Below, one piece after another: positions 11,065 to 21,306 of a DNA stretch of 64,000 bases (positions are counted from its first letter, which is position 1; each line of letters starts with the position of its first letter). The notes beneath the pieces are model-generated. The model saw nothing but the letters and a program-made list of their open reading frames with translations, searched no databases and was not told the origin of the DNA. This stretch comes from Nicotiana tabacum. Taxonomy: Eukaryota; Streptophyta; Magnoliopsida; Solanales; Solanaceae. The position numbers and the translations under genes were made by a program. Location of the stretch: assembly GCF_000715075.1 (NCBI RefSeq), contig NC_134101.1, forward strand, positions 151,317,084-151,381,083, given 5' to 3'.

Positions 11065-11940
11065 TCATACATAATATCTTTTGACCGCATCGGAATTGAT
11101 GGCCATTTCTACACATTTTCCTTCTACATCGGTCAGATACAATGCTCCGTTAGACAACACTCTGGTTACTACAAATGGTCCCTGCCAGTTTGGGGCGAAT
11201 TTTCCTTTTGCTTCAGCCCAATGAGGCAAGATCCGCCTCAGTACTAATTGCCCGACTTCAAATTTCCTCGGACGTACTTTCTTGTTGTATGCTTTTGCCA
11301 TTCTTCGTTGGTACAGTTGGCCATGACACACTGATGCCAATCTTTTCTCGTCGATCAAACTCAACTGCTCCAGACGGCTTTTCGCCCATTCATCATCATC
11401 GATCTCAGCCTCTGCAATGATTCGCAGAGATGGGATTTCTACTTCTGCGGGTATTACTGCCTCGGTACCGTATACCAATGAGTAAGGAGTCGCCCCTACT
11501 GAAGTACGCACGGTGGTGCGATATCCTAACAATGCAAAAGGCAATTTCTCGTGCCATTGTCTGGATCCTTCAACCATCTTCCGGAGTATTTTCTTTATAT
11601 TCTTATTGGCCGCTTCAACCGCACCATTTGCCTTGGGGCGGTATGGAGTTGAATGTCTGTGAGTAATCTTAAACTGCTCGCATGTCTCTTTCATCAGATG
11701 ACTATTGAGATTAGCCCCATTGTCTTTGATGATTACCTTTGGAATCCCAAACCGACAAACAATATTTGCATGCACAAAATCAACTACAGCCTTCTTGGTC
11801 ACAGACTTGAATGTCTTAGCTTCCACCCATTTGGTAAAATAATCTATAGCTACCAAGATAAACCTGTGCCCATTTGATGCTGCTGGATCAATTGGCCCAA
11901 TGACATCCATGCCCCACGCCACAAAAGGCCATGGTGCGGA
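11065..11940 (-). pseudogene. Ogre-like integrase core and C-terminal domain (frameshifted from RT)
   Basis: Inserts retroelement cDNA into the chromosome. The catalytic triad is intact: D in GMDVIGP, D in KDNGANL, and E in NGAVEAANK. The last two are 35 residues apart, the D-D-35-E spacing of retroviral-type integrases. A GPF-type module (NWQGPFVV) lies before the end at KRYYV, stop at 11065. The frame stays open upstream to 12108, but only sequence from about 11940 is homologous. The zinc-binding N-terminus is in another frame at about 11995-12125 (part of the RT-RNaseH frame), separated by a frameshift in a run of T near 11940. No chromodomain follows, as expected for Tat elements. Recognition is very secure; function in this copy is lost unless frameshifting occurs. 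Confidence 0.9.
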
Positions 11941-14465
11941 AACATCGTATGTAACTCTGACGGCGGAGAATGAATCAAATCTCCATGCACTTGGCATTGA
12001 TGACACTTGCGCACAAAATTGATACAGTCCCGCTCCATCGTGAGCCAATAATAACCAGCTCGGAGAATCTTCTTTGCTAGAACATACCCACTCATATGCG
12101 GTCCACAAACTCCGGAATGCACCTCAGTCATGATAGTTGTGGCCTCCCGTGCATCTATACATCTCAACAACCCGAGATCTGGCGTTCTTTTGTACAGTAC
12201 CCCTCCACTAAAGAAGAACCCACTTGCCAACCGTCGAATTGTTCTTTTCTGATCGCCAGTGGCCTGCGTTGGATATATTCCTGCTTTGATGTACTCTTTG
12301 ATGTCATGGAACCACGGCTCTCCATCGATTTCCTCTTCTATCACATTACAGTAAGCATGCTGATCGCGGACCTGAATCTGCAACGGATCAACGTAAGCCT
12401 TATCTGGATGGTGCAACATTGACGCCAAAGTAGCCAAAGCGTCAGCAACCTCATTATGAACCCTTGGAATATGCCTGAATTCTATTGCCTGAAAACGCTG
12501 GCAAAGCTCATGCAGGAACTGCCGATACGGTATAAGTTTCAAGTCCCGTGTTTCCCATTCCCCTTGAATCTGGTGTACTAGTAGGTCCGAGTCACCCATG
12601 ACCAAGACTTCCCGTACACCCATATCCACAGCTAATCTCAATCCCAATATACACGCCTCGTATTCTGCCATGTTATTTGTACAGTAGAAACGAAGTCGAG
12701 CTGTAACGGGGTAATGCTGACCAGTCTCCGAAATAAGTACTGCTCCTATCCCCATGCCCTTCATATTTGCAGCCCCATCAAAGAAAAGTTTCCATCCAGA
12801 CTTCTCGGCTTGTTCTAATTCATCAATGTGCATCACCTCTTCGTCAGGGAAATAGGTTTTCAAAGGCTCATAATCTTCATCAACGAGATTCTCTGCCAAG
12901 TGATCGGCTAATGCCTGTGCTTTCATGGCAGTCCGTGTCACATAGACAATGTCGAATTCTGTAAGTAAGATCTGCCACTTTGCAAGCCTTCCTGTGGGCA
13001 TGGGTTTCTGAAAAATATACTTCAGCGGGTCCAGGCGAGATATAAGGTAAGTAGTGTAGGATGACAAGTAATGCTTCAATTTCTGTGCTACCCAAGTTAG
13101 GGCACAACATGTCCTTTCCAGATGCGTATACTTGACCTCGTAAGATGTGAACTTCTTACTGAGATAGTAGATAGCCTGCTCCTTTCTGCCCGTAACATCA
13201 TGCTGTCCCAGTACACAACCGAATGAACTGTCCACAACTGTCAGATATAAAATCAAAGGTCTCCCTGATTCTGGCGGGACCAACACAGGTGGGTTTGACA
13301 AATACTCCTTTATCTTATCAAAAGCCTCCTGACATTCCTCAGTCCATTTGACCGCGGCATCTTTTTTCAATAATTTGAAAATTGGTTCACACGTTGCCGT
13401 GAGCTGAGCAATGAATCGGCTGATATAGTTCAATCGTCCCAACAAACTCATCACCTCGGTTTTGTTTTTTGGCGGTGGCAACTCCTGAATAGCTTTGATC
13501 TTTGACGGGTCTAATTCAATACCCCTTCGGCTTACTACAAATCCCAACAACTTCCCCGATGTCACCCCGAAAGCACATTTCGTAGGATTGAGCTTAAGAT
13601 TATACTTGCGAAGCCTTTGAAAGAATTTTCTCAAATCCCTGACATGGTCGAATTGCTGTCTAGACTTCACGATCACATCATCCACGTATACCTCGATTTC
13701 CTTATGTATCATATCATGGAATATGGTTGTCATGGCCGTCATATAAGTTGCCCCAGCGTTTTTCAAACCAAAGGGAAAGACTCGATAACAATATGTTCCC
13801 CACGGCGTGATGAATGTTGTCTTTTCCGCATCTTCCTTGTCCATTAGAATCTGATGATAACCCGCATAACAATCCACAAAAGAGCCAATATCATGTTTGG
13901 CACAATTGTCGATCAGTATATGGATGTTGGGCAATGGGAAATTATCTTTTGGACTTGCCTTGTTAAGGTCTCGATAATCGACGCACACCCTGGTCTTGCC
14001 ATCTTTCTTTGGCACAGGCACAACATTAGCTAACCAGGTGGGGTATCGTGTCACCTGAATGACTTTTGCCTCAAACTGCTTGGTAATCTCTTCCTTGATT
14101 TTTACACTTATGTCTGTTTTGAACTTTCTCAACTTCTGCTTGACAGGGAGGAGTGCTAGATCGGTGGGCAATTTATGAACCACCAAATTGGTGCTTAGAC
14201 CCGGCATATCATCATAAGACCATGCAAAAATGTCTTTGTACTCATGCAACACTCCAATTATCTCTTCCTTGAGTTGTGGCTCCAAATGAACACTTATTTT
14301 AGTTTCCCGAACATTGTCTTGGTCCCCTAGATTAACCGCTTCTGTGTCATTTAGGTTAGGTTTGAGTTTTTCTTCAAAATGACTTAACTCTTTACTAATT
14401 TCCTCGTAAGCTTCATCACTGTTACAATCCACCCCATCATCACACCCGACCTCTTGTATTATTAC
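11850..14465 (-). CDS. Ogre-like reverse transcriptase, two RNase H domains and integrase zinc-binding region
   Basis: Copies element RNA into DNA and degrades the template. Numbering from a GTG at 14432: RT motifs VDYRDLNKAS (151-160), FVDCYAGYHQI (185-195) and YVDD (249-252). A first RNase H-like region (about 390-510) lacks a clear TDH motif and looks degenerate. A second, archaeal-type RNase H (about 547-670) keeps its acidic residues in FFDGA, AEYEA, GDSDL and NEVADALA. An integrase HHCC region ends in CHQC at 810-813. The dual RNase H is a known Tat trait. Homology stops at residue 830 (near 11941) because of a frameshift; the frame then runs out of register to 11850. The frame would be reached by splicing from the protease exon, not from its own ATG. 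A TAA at 14468-14466, just upstream, blocks it here. Confidence 0.9.
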   Translation of the reverse strand, partial: VIIQEVGCDDGVDCNSDEAYEEISKELSHFEEKLKPNLNDTEAVNLGDQDNVRETKISVHLEPQLKEEIIGVLHEYKDIFAWSYDDMPGLSTNLVVHKLPTDLALLPVKQKLRKFKTDISVKIKEEITKQFEAKVIQVTRYPTWLANVVPVPKKDGKTRVCVDYRDLNKASPKDNFPLPNIHILIDNCAKHDIGSFVDCYAGYHQILMDKEDAEKTTFITPWGTYCYRVFPFGLKNAGATYMTAMTTIFHDMIHKEIEVYVDDVIVKSRQQFDHVRDLRKFFQRLRKYNLKLNPTKCAFGVTSGKLLGFVVSRRGIELDPSKIKAIQELPPPKNKTEVMSLLGRLNYISRFIAQLTATCEPIFKLLKKDAAVKWTEECQEAFDKIKEYLSNPPVLVPPESGRPLILYLTVVDSSFGCVLGQHDVTGRKEQAIYYLSKKFTSYEVKYTHLERTCCALTWVAQKLKHYLSSYTTYLISRLDPLKYIFQKPMPTGRLAKWQILLTEFDIVYVTRTAMKAQALADHLAENLVDEDYEPLKTYFPDEEVMHIDELEQAEKSGWKLFFDGAANMKGMGIGAVLISETGQHYPVTARLRFYCTNNMAEYEACILGLRLAVDMGVREVLVMGDSDLLVHQIQGEWETRDLKLIPYRQFLHELCQRFQAIEFRHIPRVHNEVADALATLASMLHHPDKAYVDPLQIQVRDQHAYCNVIEEEIDGEPWFHDIKEYIKAGIYPTQATGDQKRTIRRLASGFFFSGGVLYKRTPDLGLLRCIDAREATTIMTEVHSGVCGPHMSGYVLAKKILRAGYYWLTMERDCINFVRKCHQCQVHGDLIHSPPSELHTMFPHHGLLWRGAWMSLGQLIQQHQMGTGLSW

Positions 14466-14544
14466 TTATGAACTAGATTGGCTTTTAAAACTGGGCCGAA
14501 GATTCCTCATGCATGTCATGTCATTGATATCAGCATAAAAAGAA

Positions 14545-14721
14545 CTGTACAAAGAAAGAAAAGAAAAGAAAAATGGAAAGAGAATTAGGGGAGAAGAAGA
14601 TTGCATTTCATTAAACATAAAGATAACAAGGTTTTAACTCATCCAAACGGACGGAACATAGCAACTGGACTACAAACCCTGGAATAATCCAGGTGACAAA
14701 AAGGAAAACAAAACCCACTAC
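14545..14721 (-). other. Predicted intron between protease and reverse transcriptase
   Basis: The donor GTAGTGGG starts at 14721. The acceptor follows a long pyrimidine tract and ends TTTGTACAG at 14545. The intron is 177 nt and interrupts a codon after its second base (TG/T, Cys). Joining the exons removes the protease stop (14720-14718) and puts protease and RT in the same frame. An intron at this place is a known feature of Ogre elements. A TAA 75 nt into the next exon is an additional lesion. Confidence 0.75.
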
Positions 14722-15692
14722 CACGACTCCCTTCGAACTGGAAGAGGAGTAGCTTCCCAATTGTTGATGTTAGCACGTGGTCCGATGTACTGTATGTCTG
14801 CTCTGCTTGACCCTTCCCCGGCCTCAACCATGTTTACTTCAGCAAATACTTTCTCGAACACCTTATCCAAATTACCTTCCGCCTCAATTAACGAGCCTAA
14901 TATTTTTGCCAATGACTGTTTCTTGATACCCGGCCTGACGAAGGACCTGGACAATTGAGGAATTGGTTTAGGGAGCACCCAAGCTTTCTTCTTCAACTTA
15001 CGGGCCTTCCTGACATCTGCCGCTGTTGGTTTGAACCCTAACCCGAAGGTGTCCACATTTTTGGGCAAGGACACGGGTTGAGTAATGCCCTGCAGTTCAA
15101 CCCCCAAACCCTTCCCGGGAACGAACCCGTTATTCATCATTTCTGATACTACCATGACGGTCGCAGCTGACACCCTGGGACATGGCACGCTTTTACCCTT
15201 GGGCACCCTGCTCACCGGAACCGTGTCAAGGATCTGATACACCCATGGACCCTTATCATCTTCGGTCTCTATAAAGGGCACAATGGCATTATTCATGGCG
15301 CATGTGGGGTCTTCCCCATGTAACACAATTTCTTGTCGGTCCCACTCAAATTTGACCACTTGGTGCAGCGTGGAGGGTACGGCTTTTGCTGCATGAATCC
15401 ATGGTCGACCCAACAACAGATTATATGATACTACAGCATCCAGCACCTGAAATTCCATCATGAATTCGACTGGGCCAATAGTCAATTCGAGTACAATATC
15501 CCCTACCGTGTTTGTTCCTCCTCCGTCGAACCCCCGAACACAAATGCTATTCTTGCGGATTCTATCCTCATCAATCTTTAACTTGTTCAATGTGGATAAC
15601 GTGCAAATATTAGCACTCGACCCGTTATCAATTAGTGCCCGAGTAACCATTGAACCTTCACATTTGACCGTCAAATACAGAGCCTTGTTATG
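14718..15692 (-). pseudogene. Ogre-like aspartic protease with G-patch domain
   Basis: Cleaves the element polyprotein. The retropepsin active site appears as LIDNGSSANIC (Asp-Asn-Gly in place of Asp-Thr/Ser-Gly, common in these plant elements), followed by the flap region and LLLGRPWIHAAKAVPS. About 85 residues further is a glycine-rich G-patch (NNGFVPGKGLGVELQG), a nucleic-acid-binding motif often found after protease in Tat elements. The frame continues from gag but is cut off by a TAA at 15695-15693, leaving no good ATG. Its end at 14718 is inside the predicted intron, so the natural product would be fused to RT. Confidence 0.85.
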
Positions 15693-16145
15693 TTATGTGC
15701 CTTCCATAGGCAATTCATCATCAGAAAATGTTACCCTGTTCACTTCAAAGATTTTGTTGGCAATTGTCTCTAAATAGTTCACTGAAATTTTGTCAGGCAC
15801 ATGAGCCTCATTCAATATCTTCATCAAAGCTCGGCAATGCTCATCAGAGTGAATTAATAATGACAACAACGAGATTTGGGCTGGTGTTTTTCTCAGTTGT
15901 TCAACAATGGAATAATCTTGTACCTTCATCCTTTTCAGAAACTCTTCTGCCTCTTCTTCCGTTACAGCTTTTTTAACTGGCACTGGATTGTCTTTTGCGC
16001 CTTTAGCCTTTCTCAACTCCTCAGGAGCGAAGCAACGTCCCGACCGGGTTAGTCCTTGTGCTTCACAACTCTCTTCCTCAATCTCCTTTCCTTTGTATGT
16101 CACCACTACCTTGTCATACTTCCACAGTACGGCTTGTGCTATCAA
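15693..16145 (-). pseudogene. Gag-protease linker segment
   Basis: Same frame as the protease and separated from it only by the TAA at 15693. It contains VTYKGKEIEEE, GLTRSGRCFAPEELRKAK and a conserved stretch from EEFLKRMKVQDYSIVEQL to VTFSDDELPMEGT, which I recognise from Solanaceae Ogre-type polyproteins immediately before protease. No catalytic motif. The upstream part is out of frame (frameshift near 16145). Confidence 0.75.
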
Positions 16146-16527
16146 CCACGGGTAACTGGACTACCGGTTTTATGACAACCGGTTCTACATAAGCTCCCTT
16201 CACAAACACCACGGGCGCCGATACTGACCCTGGTACCACTATCTTGACTGGCTCCTGCTTTTTCTCCGATACAAACGGTACTTTCCCCATTACTAACACT
16301 GGCTTGTCTTTTATTGCTTTTAACTGAACTCCTGGCCTTGCACTCAACGTTTTTTCCTTGGTCTCCGTAGAACGAATCATCATCACCACCTGCGAAGGTT
16401 TCTTAGGCTTTGCCCCCCTATGTATCAGTTCAATCATGTTGGCCTCATAATGTGCTGGCAATGGATTTTGATTGATGTTTGGGGCCTCTGGAGCCTGTAC
16501 CTCAATACGGCGATTATCAATGAGCTC
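16114..16527 (-). pseudogene. Gag C-terminal linker segment, upstream part
   Basis: Continues in frame from the zinc-knuckle segment past its nonsense codon at 16530-16528, and ends out of frame at 16114 because of a frameshift near 16145. It includes EANMIELIHRGAKPKKPSQ and a Val/Pro-rich spacer. No enzymatic motif. It is part of the same broken gag-pro polyprotein. Confidence 0.7.
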
Positions 16528-17100
16528 TTAGATTGCATTTTTCAATTTCCAGCACTTTTCAGTGTCGTGCCCCAGCATCCCTGAGCAATACTCGCAACTA
16601 ACAGAGTGGTCCAAGTTTCTGGGAAGAGGGTTTGGTGCTTTGGATTCAACTGGGGCCAACATCCCCAAATGTTTCAATCGGTGGAAAAGAGAAGTGTAAG
16701 ATTCTCCCAACGGAGTAAACGTTTTTCTGTTTGGGGCCTTCTCATTTCTAAAAGCTTGGTTTGGGAGGAAGTTGGTTCCTGGTCTGTTAGCCCTGGGAGG
16801 TGGATAGGTGTTTTGTGAGGGTGGATGTGTGTTTTGGGGGTTCGGTGCACGCCATTGTGAGTGCACTGGGGGCTGAGTGTAGGTCTGGGCGTGGTGAATA
16901 GAAAAGTGTGGTTCTGGTGGTGGATAATAATGTTGCGTTGAACCGTATGGGGTATATTGATAGTTTGGGTGGTGGGGTCTGGGTTGGTTGTAGTAGTATG
17001 GGTGGTTATTTTGCCTGGACCAAACATTAGCTTCAACTGCGACAACTTCTTTTTTCTTCTTTTTCCCTAGCACACCACCAGTGCCGCTTTGGATGGCCTG
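16528..17100 (-). pseudogene. Gag nucleocapsid segment with zinc knuckle
   Basis: RNA-binding part of Gag. After a basic stretch (GKKKKKEVVAVE) and a long Tyr/Pro/Gln/His-rich low-complexity region comes a CCHC-like knuckle CEYCSGMLGHDTEKC with CX2CX5HX4C spacing, one residue longer than the usual CX2CX4HX4C. A TAA at 16530-16528 ends it prematurely; the homologous frame simply continues beyond. It is joined to gag by a single-base frameshift near 17101, in a run of Thr codons. Confidence 0.8.
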
Positions 17101-18299
17101 GTGGTTGCTTTCAACGCTGAGTAGCTCAAAATTTTGTTAGATTTCAACCCTTCTTCAATCATGGCTCCCATCTTTACCACTTCATTAAATGACTTTCCGA
17201 TAGATGTCACTAGATGACCAAAATAGGTAGGTTCCAATGTTTGCAAGAAATAATCTACCATCTCACTCTCCCTCATGGGAGGGTCAACCCTTGCAGCTTG
17301 TTCCCTCCAGCGGAAACCAAATTCTCTAAAACTTTCTCCAGGCTTCTTTTCCAATTTTAACAATGACAGACGATCGGGTACTATCTCGAGGTTATATTGA
17401 AAATGGCCAATGAATGCCTGGGCCAAATCATCCCATGTATACCATCGGTCGGGGTCCTGCCTCGTGTACCATTCTAGTGCTGACCCGCTCAAGCTTTGAC
17501 CGAAATATGCTATCAACAACTCATCCTTTCCCCCGGCACCTCTCATTTTGCTACAGAAACCACGAAGATGGGCTACTGGGTCACCGTGCCCCTCATAGAA
17601 GTCAAACTTTGGCATTTTAAATCCCGCAGGCAACTGTACATCAGGGAAAGGGCACAAATCTTTGTATGCGACGCTAACTTGGTTTCCTAATCCATGCATG
17701 TTCCTGAAGGATTGCTCCAGGCTTTTGACTTTACGAATCACCTCCTCTTGCTCCGCATTCTTAACCGGTTTCTCAACTTCTCCCGGGATTTCAAAATGGG
17801 GAGAGTAGGTATATGGTTCAGGTACTTTAAAGGTGGGTTCAGGAGGGTAATATTGGGTGTCATGAGTTTGGAATAGTGGCTCACTAGATGATCTATGTAG
17901 TGGAGCTGGGGGCGGTGCCACAAAGAAGGGAACCATGGGTGGTGGAAGGTTCTGTTTAGAAGGTGGAGCTGGGGGAGCGTATGATGTAGTACCATAACCC
18001 TGGGCCTGATAAGGGAAAGCTGAAGACGCGTGGGGAGTGGTAGGCTCCTGAGCTTGAGTCAGGGGTGGGATGTAAGATGGGTTGGCAGGATATAGTGGTG
18101 CTGGGTATCCTTGCGACCATGCCCGATGCATTTCAGCCATTTGTGCCTTTAATTTCCTCATCTCTTCTTTCATAGCACCCACATCTGTTACCTCGGCCTC
18201 GTTCGAAGGATCTACGATGCTGATTTCCGAATCCTGCCCTGTCATTATTACTTTATCTTTTGACCGGGTGTTGTATGGATGAGTTTCCAGAATTGCCAA
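17067..18299 (-). CDS. Ogre-like Gag (capsid) protein
   Basis: Structural protein that packages element RNA into cytoplasmic particles. 410 codons from ATG 18299 (MAILETHPYNTRSKDK). A Pro/Tyr-rich region is followed by a retrotransposon gag core: LPAGFKMPKFDFYEGHGDP, GSALEWYTRQDPDRW and RFGFR-type residues around EFGFRWREQAARVDPPM. Met precedes an acidic coiled segment (AMKEEMRKLKAQMAEMHRAW). The frame ends at 17067 after a one-base frameshift near 17101, so the nucleocapsid is lost from the direct product. It lies 570 nt downstream of ORF1 in sense, with hairpin copy 3 in the gap. Confidence 0.88.
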   Translation of the reverse strand: MAILETHPYNTRSKDKVIMTGQDSEISIVDPSNEAEVTDVGAMKEEMRKLKAQMAEMHRAWSQGYPAPLYPANPSYIPPLTQAQEPTTPHASSAFPYQAQGYGTTSYAPPAPPSKQNLPPPMVPFFVAPPPAPLHRSSSEPLFQTHDTQYYPPEPTFKVPEPYTYSPHFEIPGEVEKPVKNAEQEEVIRKVKSLEQSFRNMHGLGNQVSVAYKDLCPFPDVQLPAGFKMPKFDFYEGHGDPVAHLRGFCSKMRGAGGKDELLIAYFGQSLSGSALEWYTRQDPDRWYTWDDLAQAFIGHFQYNLEIVPDRLSLLKLEKKPGESFREFGFRWREQAARVDPPMRESEMVDYFLQTLEPTYFGHLVTSIGKSFNEVVKMGAMIEEGLKSNKILSYSALKATTRPSKAALVVC

Positions 18300-18869
18300 T
18301 CAACTAACCACCTGCCTGGACTCACACATTTAGACAACCACTTTGTTAGCGATTAGTCTTAACAGATTTAGTAACCACACGTCAGCATGAATGCACTTAT
18401 ACAGTTAATCCTGTCTACTATACGTTTGCTTGATTGCATGCGTCATCCCGGTCATTTTACTTCTTGTTTCATTTTTCTTCTCTTTGCCTTATCCCTCTCT
18501 TGTTTTTCCGCTTTTTCTTTCTTCCCCTTTGTTTTCCCACTCTTTCATTTTTTTCTTTCTTTTCAGTTTTCCTTCTATTTGTTTGTTTTTCTTTTGGTTA
18601 TGGTCGAATCCTATGGAGATTGCCTACGTATCGTGACCTCGCACGAATCAGACCAAGCGTAGTTCGTAAAATAAGGTTGAAAATAAAAGTGCTCAACTTT
18701 CATTAATAAACAGATTCTTACAAACTTGACATCTTTTGTTTTGGAAAGAAACTAACAAATGCAATCTGTCATCAAACCAAAAACTCTAAACTTGCAAACC
18801 TACTCAACTCAGGGAGGTGACGGACATACAAAAGACTGACTCGAAATGGTAAACATTTACAGACACGGA
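18300..18869 (-). other. Non-coding gap between ORF1 and gag
   Basis: Holds hairpin copy 3 (18624-18662) and, closer to gag, a sense purine-rich run (18464-18600). No protein is supported; plus-strand frames here are Phe/Ser-rich shadows of the T-rich run. Confidence 0.7.
18624..18662 (-). other. Two-helix RNA hairpin motif, copy 3 (between ORF1 and gag)
   Basis: In sense the outer helix is CUACG (18662-18658) with CGUAG (18628-18624). The inner helix is UCGUG (18646-18642) with CACGA (18635-18631). The inner sequence differs from the other copies while pairing is kept. It lies about 330 nt upstream of the gag ATG. Confidence 0.5.
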
Positions 18870-20927
18870 CTATGCATATTCTAGTGCTTCAAACTTAGGT
18901 GTCCGCGGGGCGTCGTTCGGCCTCGCCGCGGGTCTAGGATCCAAATCCCTTTCAAGATGCTCTAACTCATTCATGGTTTGCTTCACATAGATCATTACTG
19001 CTGAGATAAAAGTGGTACGGGTCATGTCTTCACAAACCCGACATCTCCTGACAATAGCATGAGAAATGGCTCTAATCCTGTCTTTTGTTCGCTTCTTTTC
19101 TATGAGCAAGCGTCTTATTTGATCACTGCATGTCTTTAAAGCTCGAGAGTCTCGTAAGTGCTGGTCTTGCAGCTGTTGCACTTCTGCCTCCATTTGGGCT
19201 AACAAGTTGTAACAGTGGCCGCTTTCAGTTTTGAAGTCTCTGGCCTGCTTAATCACTTTACCCTCAAGGGCAACCACCTTTCTCTTTAAATTGGCAGCAA
19301 TTTTCTCATGCTCCTTTTTCAACTGATTCAAGTATTGGCGACGCTCCTCGGTTCTCGTCGCCCACTGGGCCTTAAGTTCTGCCATGGCCTTTTCAGACTT
19401 CCCTAACTCATCTCGCCGTTCTCTGACTTCGCTTTCCAATCTTTTTACCAATTGCTCATCGGACTGGCTCCTGGGTTGCTTGTCAATGGTCATCTTCAAC
19501 TGTCGGATCTGAGCCCTAAGTGCTTCATTTTCTTTGGCTAGTCTATTCTTTTCACCTTGATCCGCGGCAACCTGTACACTATTCTCGAATTTCAGACTCT
19601 CGACTTGTTGCTTTAATTTGCCAATCTCAACTCGACAGCTTTCCTCCTTTGCTAACCAATCCCACTGCTTTTGGGATGACTTAGAGAAATCGTCGAGATG
19701 AGGTCTTTTAGCCGGTCTCCCATATGCCACGTCACCTCTGAACCATTCGTGATACCCTGGAGCAATTTCCCCTTTGACCCTATCAGACACACAAGTGTTT
19801 GCCATCAGATATTGACACTCACTCCAAATTTGACGAACCTCTTCCTCGGGGAATCGACCGTCGGGACTAATTTCGACCACTCGGGTACTCAAATCTTCAT
19901 CTCTCGGTATTACTTGATATCTACCGAGTTGCCTCAGAACCCGATATGGTGCATAAGGTTGTATGCTTTTGAGTCCCATTAACAAAAAATGCGGTCGGGC
20001 TGCTGGCATATATATGACTTCCTCGACAGACAACCATCCAAGCACCCACTGTATCTGGCTAGCTTTGAGGTTCCGAAATAATAATGCCCAAGCCGTGACT
20101 CCTTCAGGTAGACTAGCCCCTTTGATTCTCGTACAAAATTCCCCTATACAAGTTTTCTCAGCCGAACCATAACTCAATATCTGAGAGCGTGGGCGCAAAT
20201 GCTCAATCATCCACATTTGTAACAATAAGTTACATCCCTCAAAAAATTTGCCCCCAGCTTTGCACGCAGTGAGAGCTCTGTAGATATCAACCACAATCAT
20301 AGGTGCTAAAGTGCTTTTCCCTATGGTTTGCAAAGTACTGACGATGCCTGCTATTTTCAATTCAATATTGCCATCTTTCGTTGGGAATATTGCGAGACCC
20401 AAAAAAGCTATCATAAATGCCACTCGTCTGTGGTCCTCCCATTTTTGTCGGCTATTTTTGCTGCACAGCTTAAAGTCTGGATTATTGAACCCGCCTACAT
20501 GGCCATATCTATCATACATGAAGCGGAAACTGCAGAAACCCTTTGCAAAATCTGGATGATGAACTGTTCGGGGTATTTTCAAGGAATCCAAGAATCGGTG
20601 TATGGTAATGGCCCTAGGAGCGACCAAGTATTTGAATCTCAACGGAGCTTGGTCACTTCCAATGTACCCCGCTATTTCTTCTAACGTTGGGGTGAGTTCG
20701 AAGTCTGAAAAATGAAACACAATATGTGCTGCATCCCAATGAGCGACCAATGCCCCGATTATATCCCTCCGAGGCTGAATGTTTAATAAATCAGGAAGGT
20801 CTTTCAAATATTTTCTCACTTCGTCTTGCCCTTCGTTACCCAGATCATTCCACCACAATTGCAGCTCAAAGGGGATTTTGGTCATTATTGAAAAAGGCTC
20901 GTTTATCATCGTGCTCATCCTGCACAT
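18870..20927 (-). CDS. Ogre ORF1 protein (plant mobile domain-like N-terminus, coiled-coil C-terminus)
   Basis: An intact 685-codon frame upstream of gag, the position that defines ORF1 of Ogre elements. Residues about 1-400 form a globular region (FELQLWWNDLG, ALVAHWDAAHIVFHFSDFEL, TPTLEEIAGYIG, GGKFFEGCNLLLQMWMIEHL) of the type found in Solanaceae ORF1 proteins related to the plant mobile domain family. Residues about 430-640 are a long Glu/Lys/Gln-rich coiled coil. The biochemical role of ORF1 is not known. It is the only main frame of the element without a break, which is notable given the damage in gag-pol. The start may be the Met at 20927 or the slightly later Met residues (MSTMINEP). 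Confidence 0.88.
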   Translation of the reverse strand: MCRMSTMINEPFSIMTKIPFELQLWWNDLGNEGQDEVRKYLKDLPDLLNIQPRRDIIGALVAHWDAAHIVFHFSDFELTPTLEEIAGYIGSDQAPLRFKYLVAPRAITIHRFLDSLKIPRTVHHPDFAKGFCSFRFMYDRYGHVGGFNNPDFKLCSKNSRQKWEDHRRVAFMIAFLGLAIFPTKDGNIELKIAGIVSTLQTIGKSTLAPMIVVDIYRALTACKAGGKFFEGCNLLLQMWMIEHLRPRSQILSYGSAEKTCIGEFCTRIKGASLPEGVTAWALLFRNLKASQIQWVLGWLSVEEVIYMPAARPHFLLMGLKSIQPYAPYRVLRQLGRYQVIPRDEDLSTRVVEISPDGRFPEEEVRQIWSECQYLMANTCVSDRVKGEIAPGYHEWFRGDVAYGRPAKRPHLDDFSKSSQKQWDWLAKEESCRVEIGKLKQQVESLKFENSVQVAADQGEKNRLAKENEALRAQIRQLKMTIDKQPRSQSDEQLVKRLESEVRERRDELGKSEKAMAELKAQWATRTEERRQYLNQLKKEHEKIAANLKRKVVALEGKVIKQARDFKTESGHCYNLLAQMEAEVQQLQDQHLRDSRALKTCSDQIRRLLIEKKRTKDRIRAISHAIVRRCRVCEDMTRTTFISAVMIYVKQTMNELEHLERDLDPRPAARPNDAPRTPKFEALEYA

Positions 20928-21306
20928 TTATTAAAGTGTTTAAGCAAACAAAAGGATAACTGTTATTTTACTCCAAGAAATAACTACCTATATTATTGAC
21001 TCAAAATTACCCCTATACTTCATGTAAAAAAAACTCAATCTCAATTATAATTTTTTTTTTTAGATACAAGACCCGATATTGCGACATGGCCTTTCAATGC
21101 CTGAGGGCGAAGATTTTAATGTTGTGAGGGTCAAAAATCGAAATACGGCCAAAGGTGGTTGTTTTATGCAAAGTCAGCCTATCGACGCTTCGTTTGGGGA
21201 CATTTGGCTATTGTTGACAAAACGGCATTACCTGGTTTATTAAAAATTAAAATTATGATATTTTTGGTTATTTTTGCAAAGGGGAGTTGGACCCGATGAG
21301 GGTTGC

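Noticed and set aside
12096..12964. Plus-strand frames opposite RT and integrase
   Set aside because: Shadows of the minus-strand pol frame, without recognisable domains.
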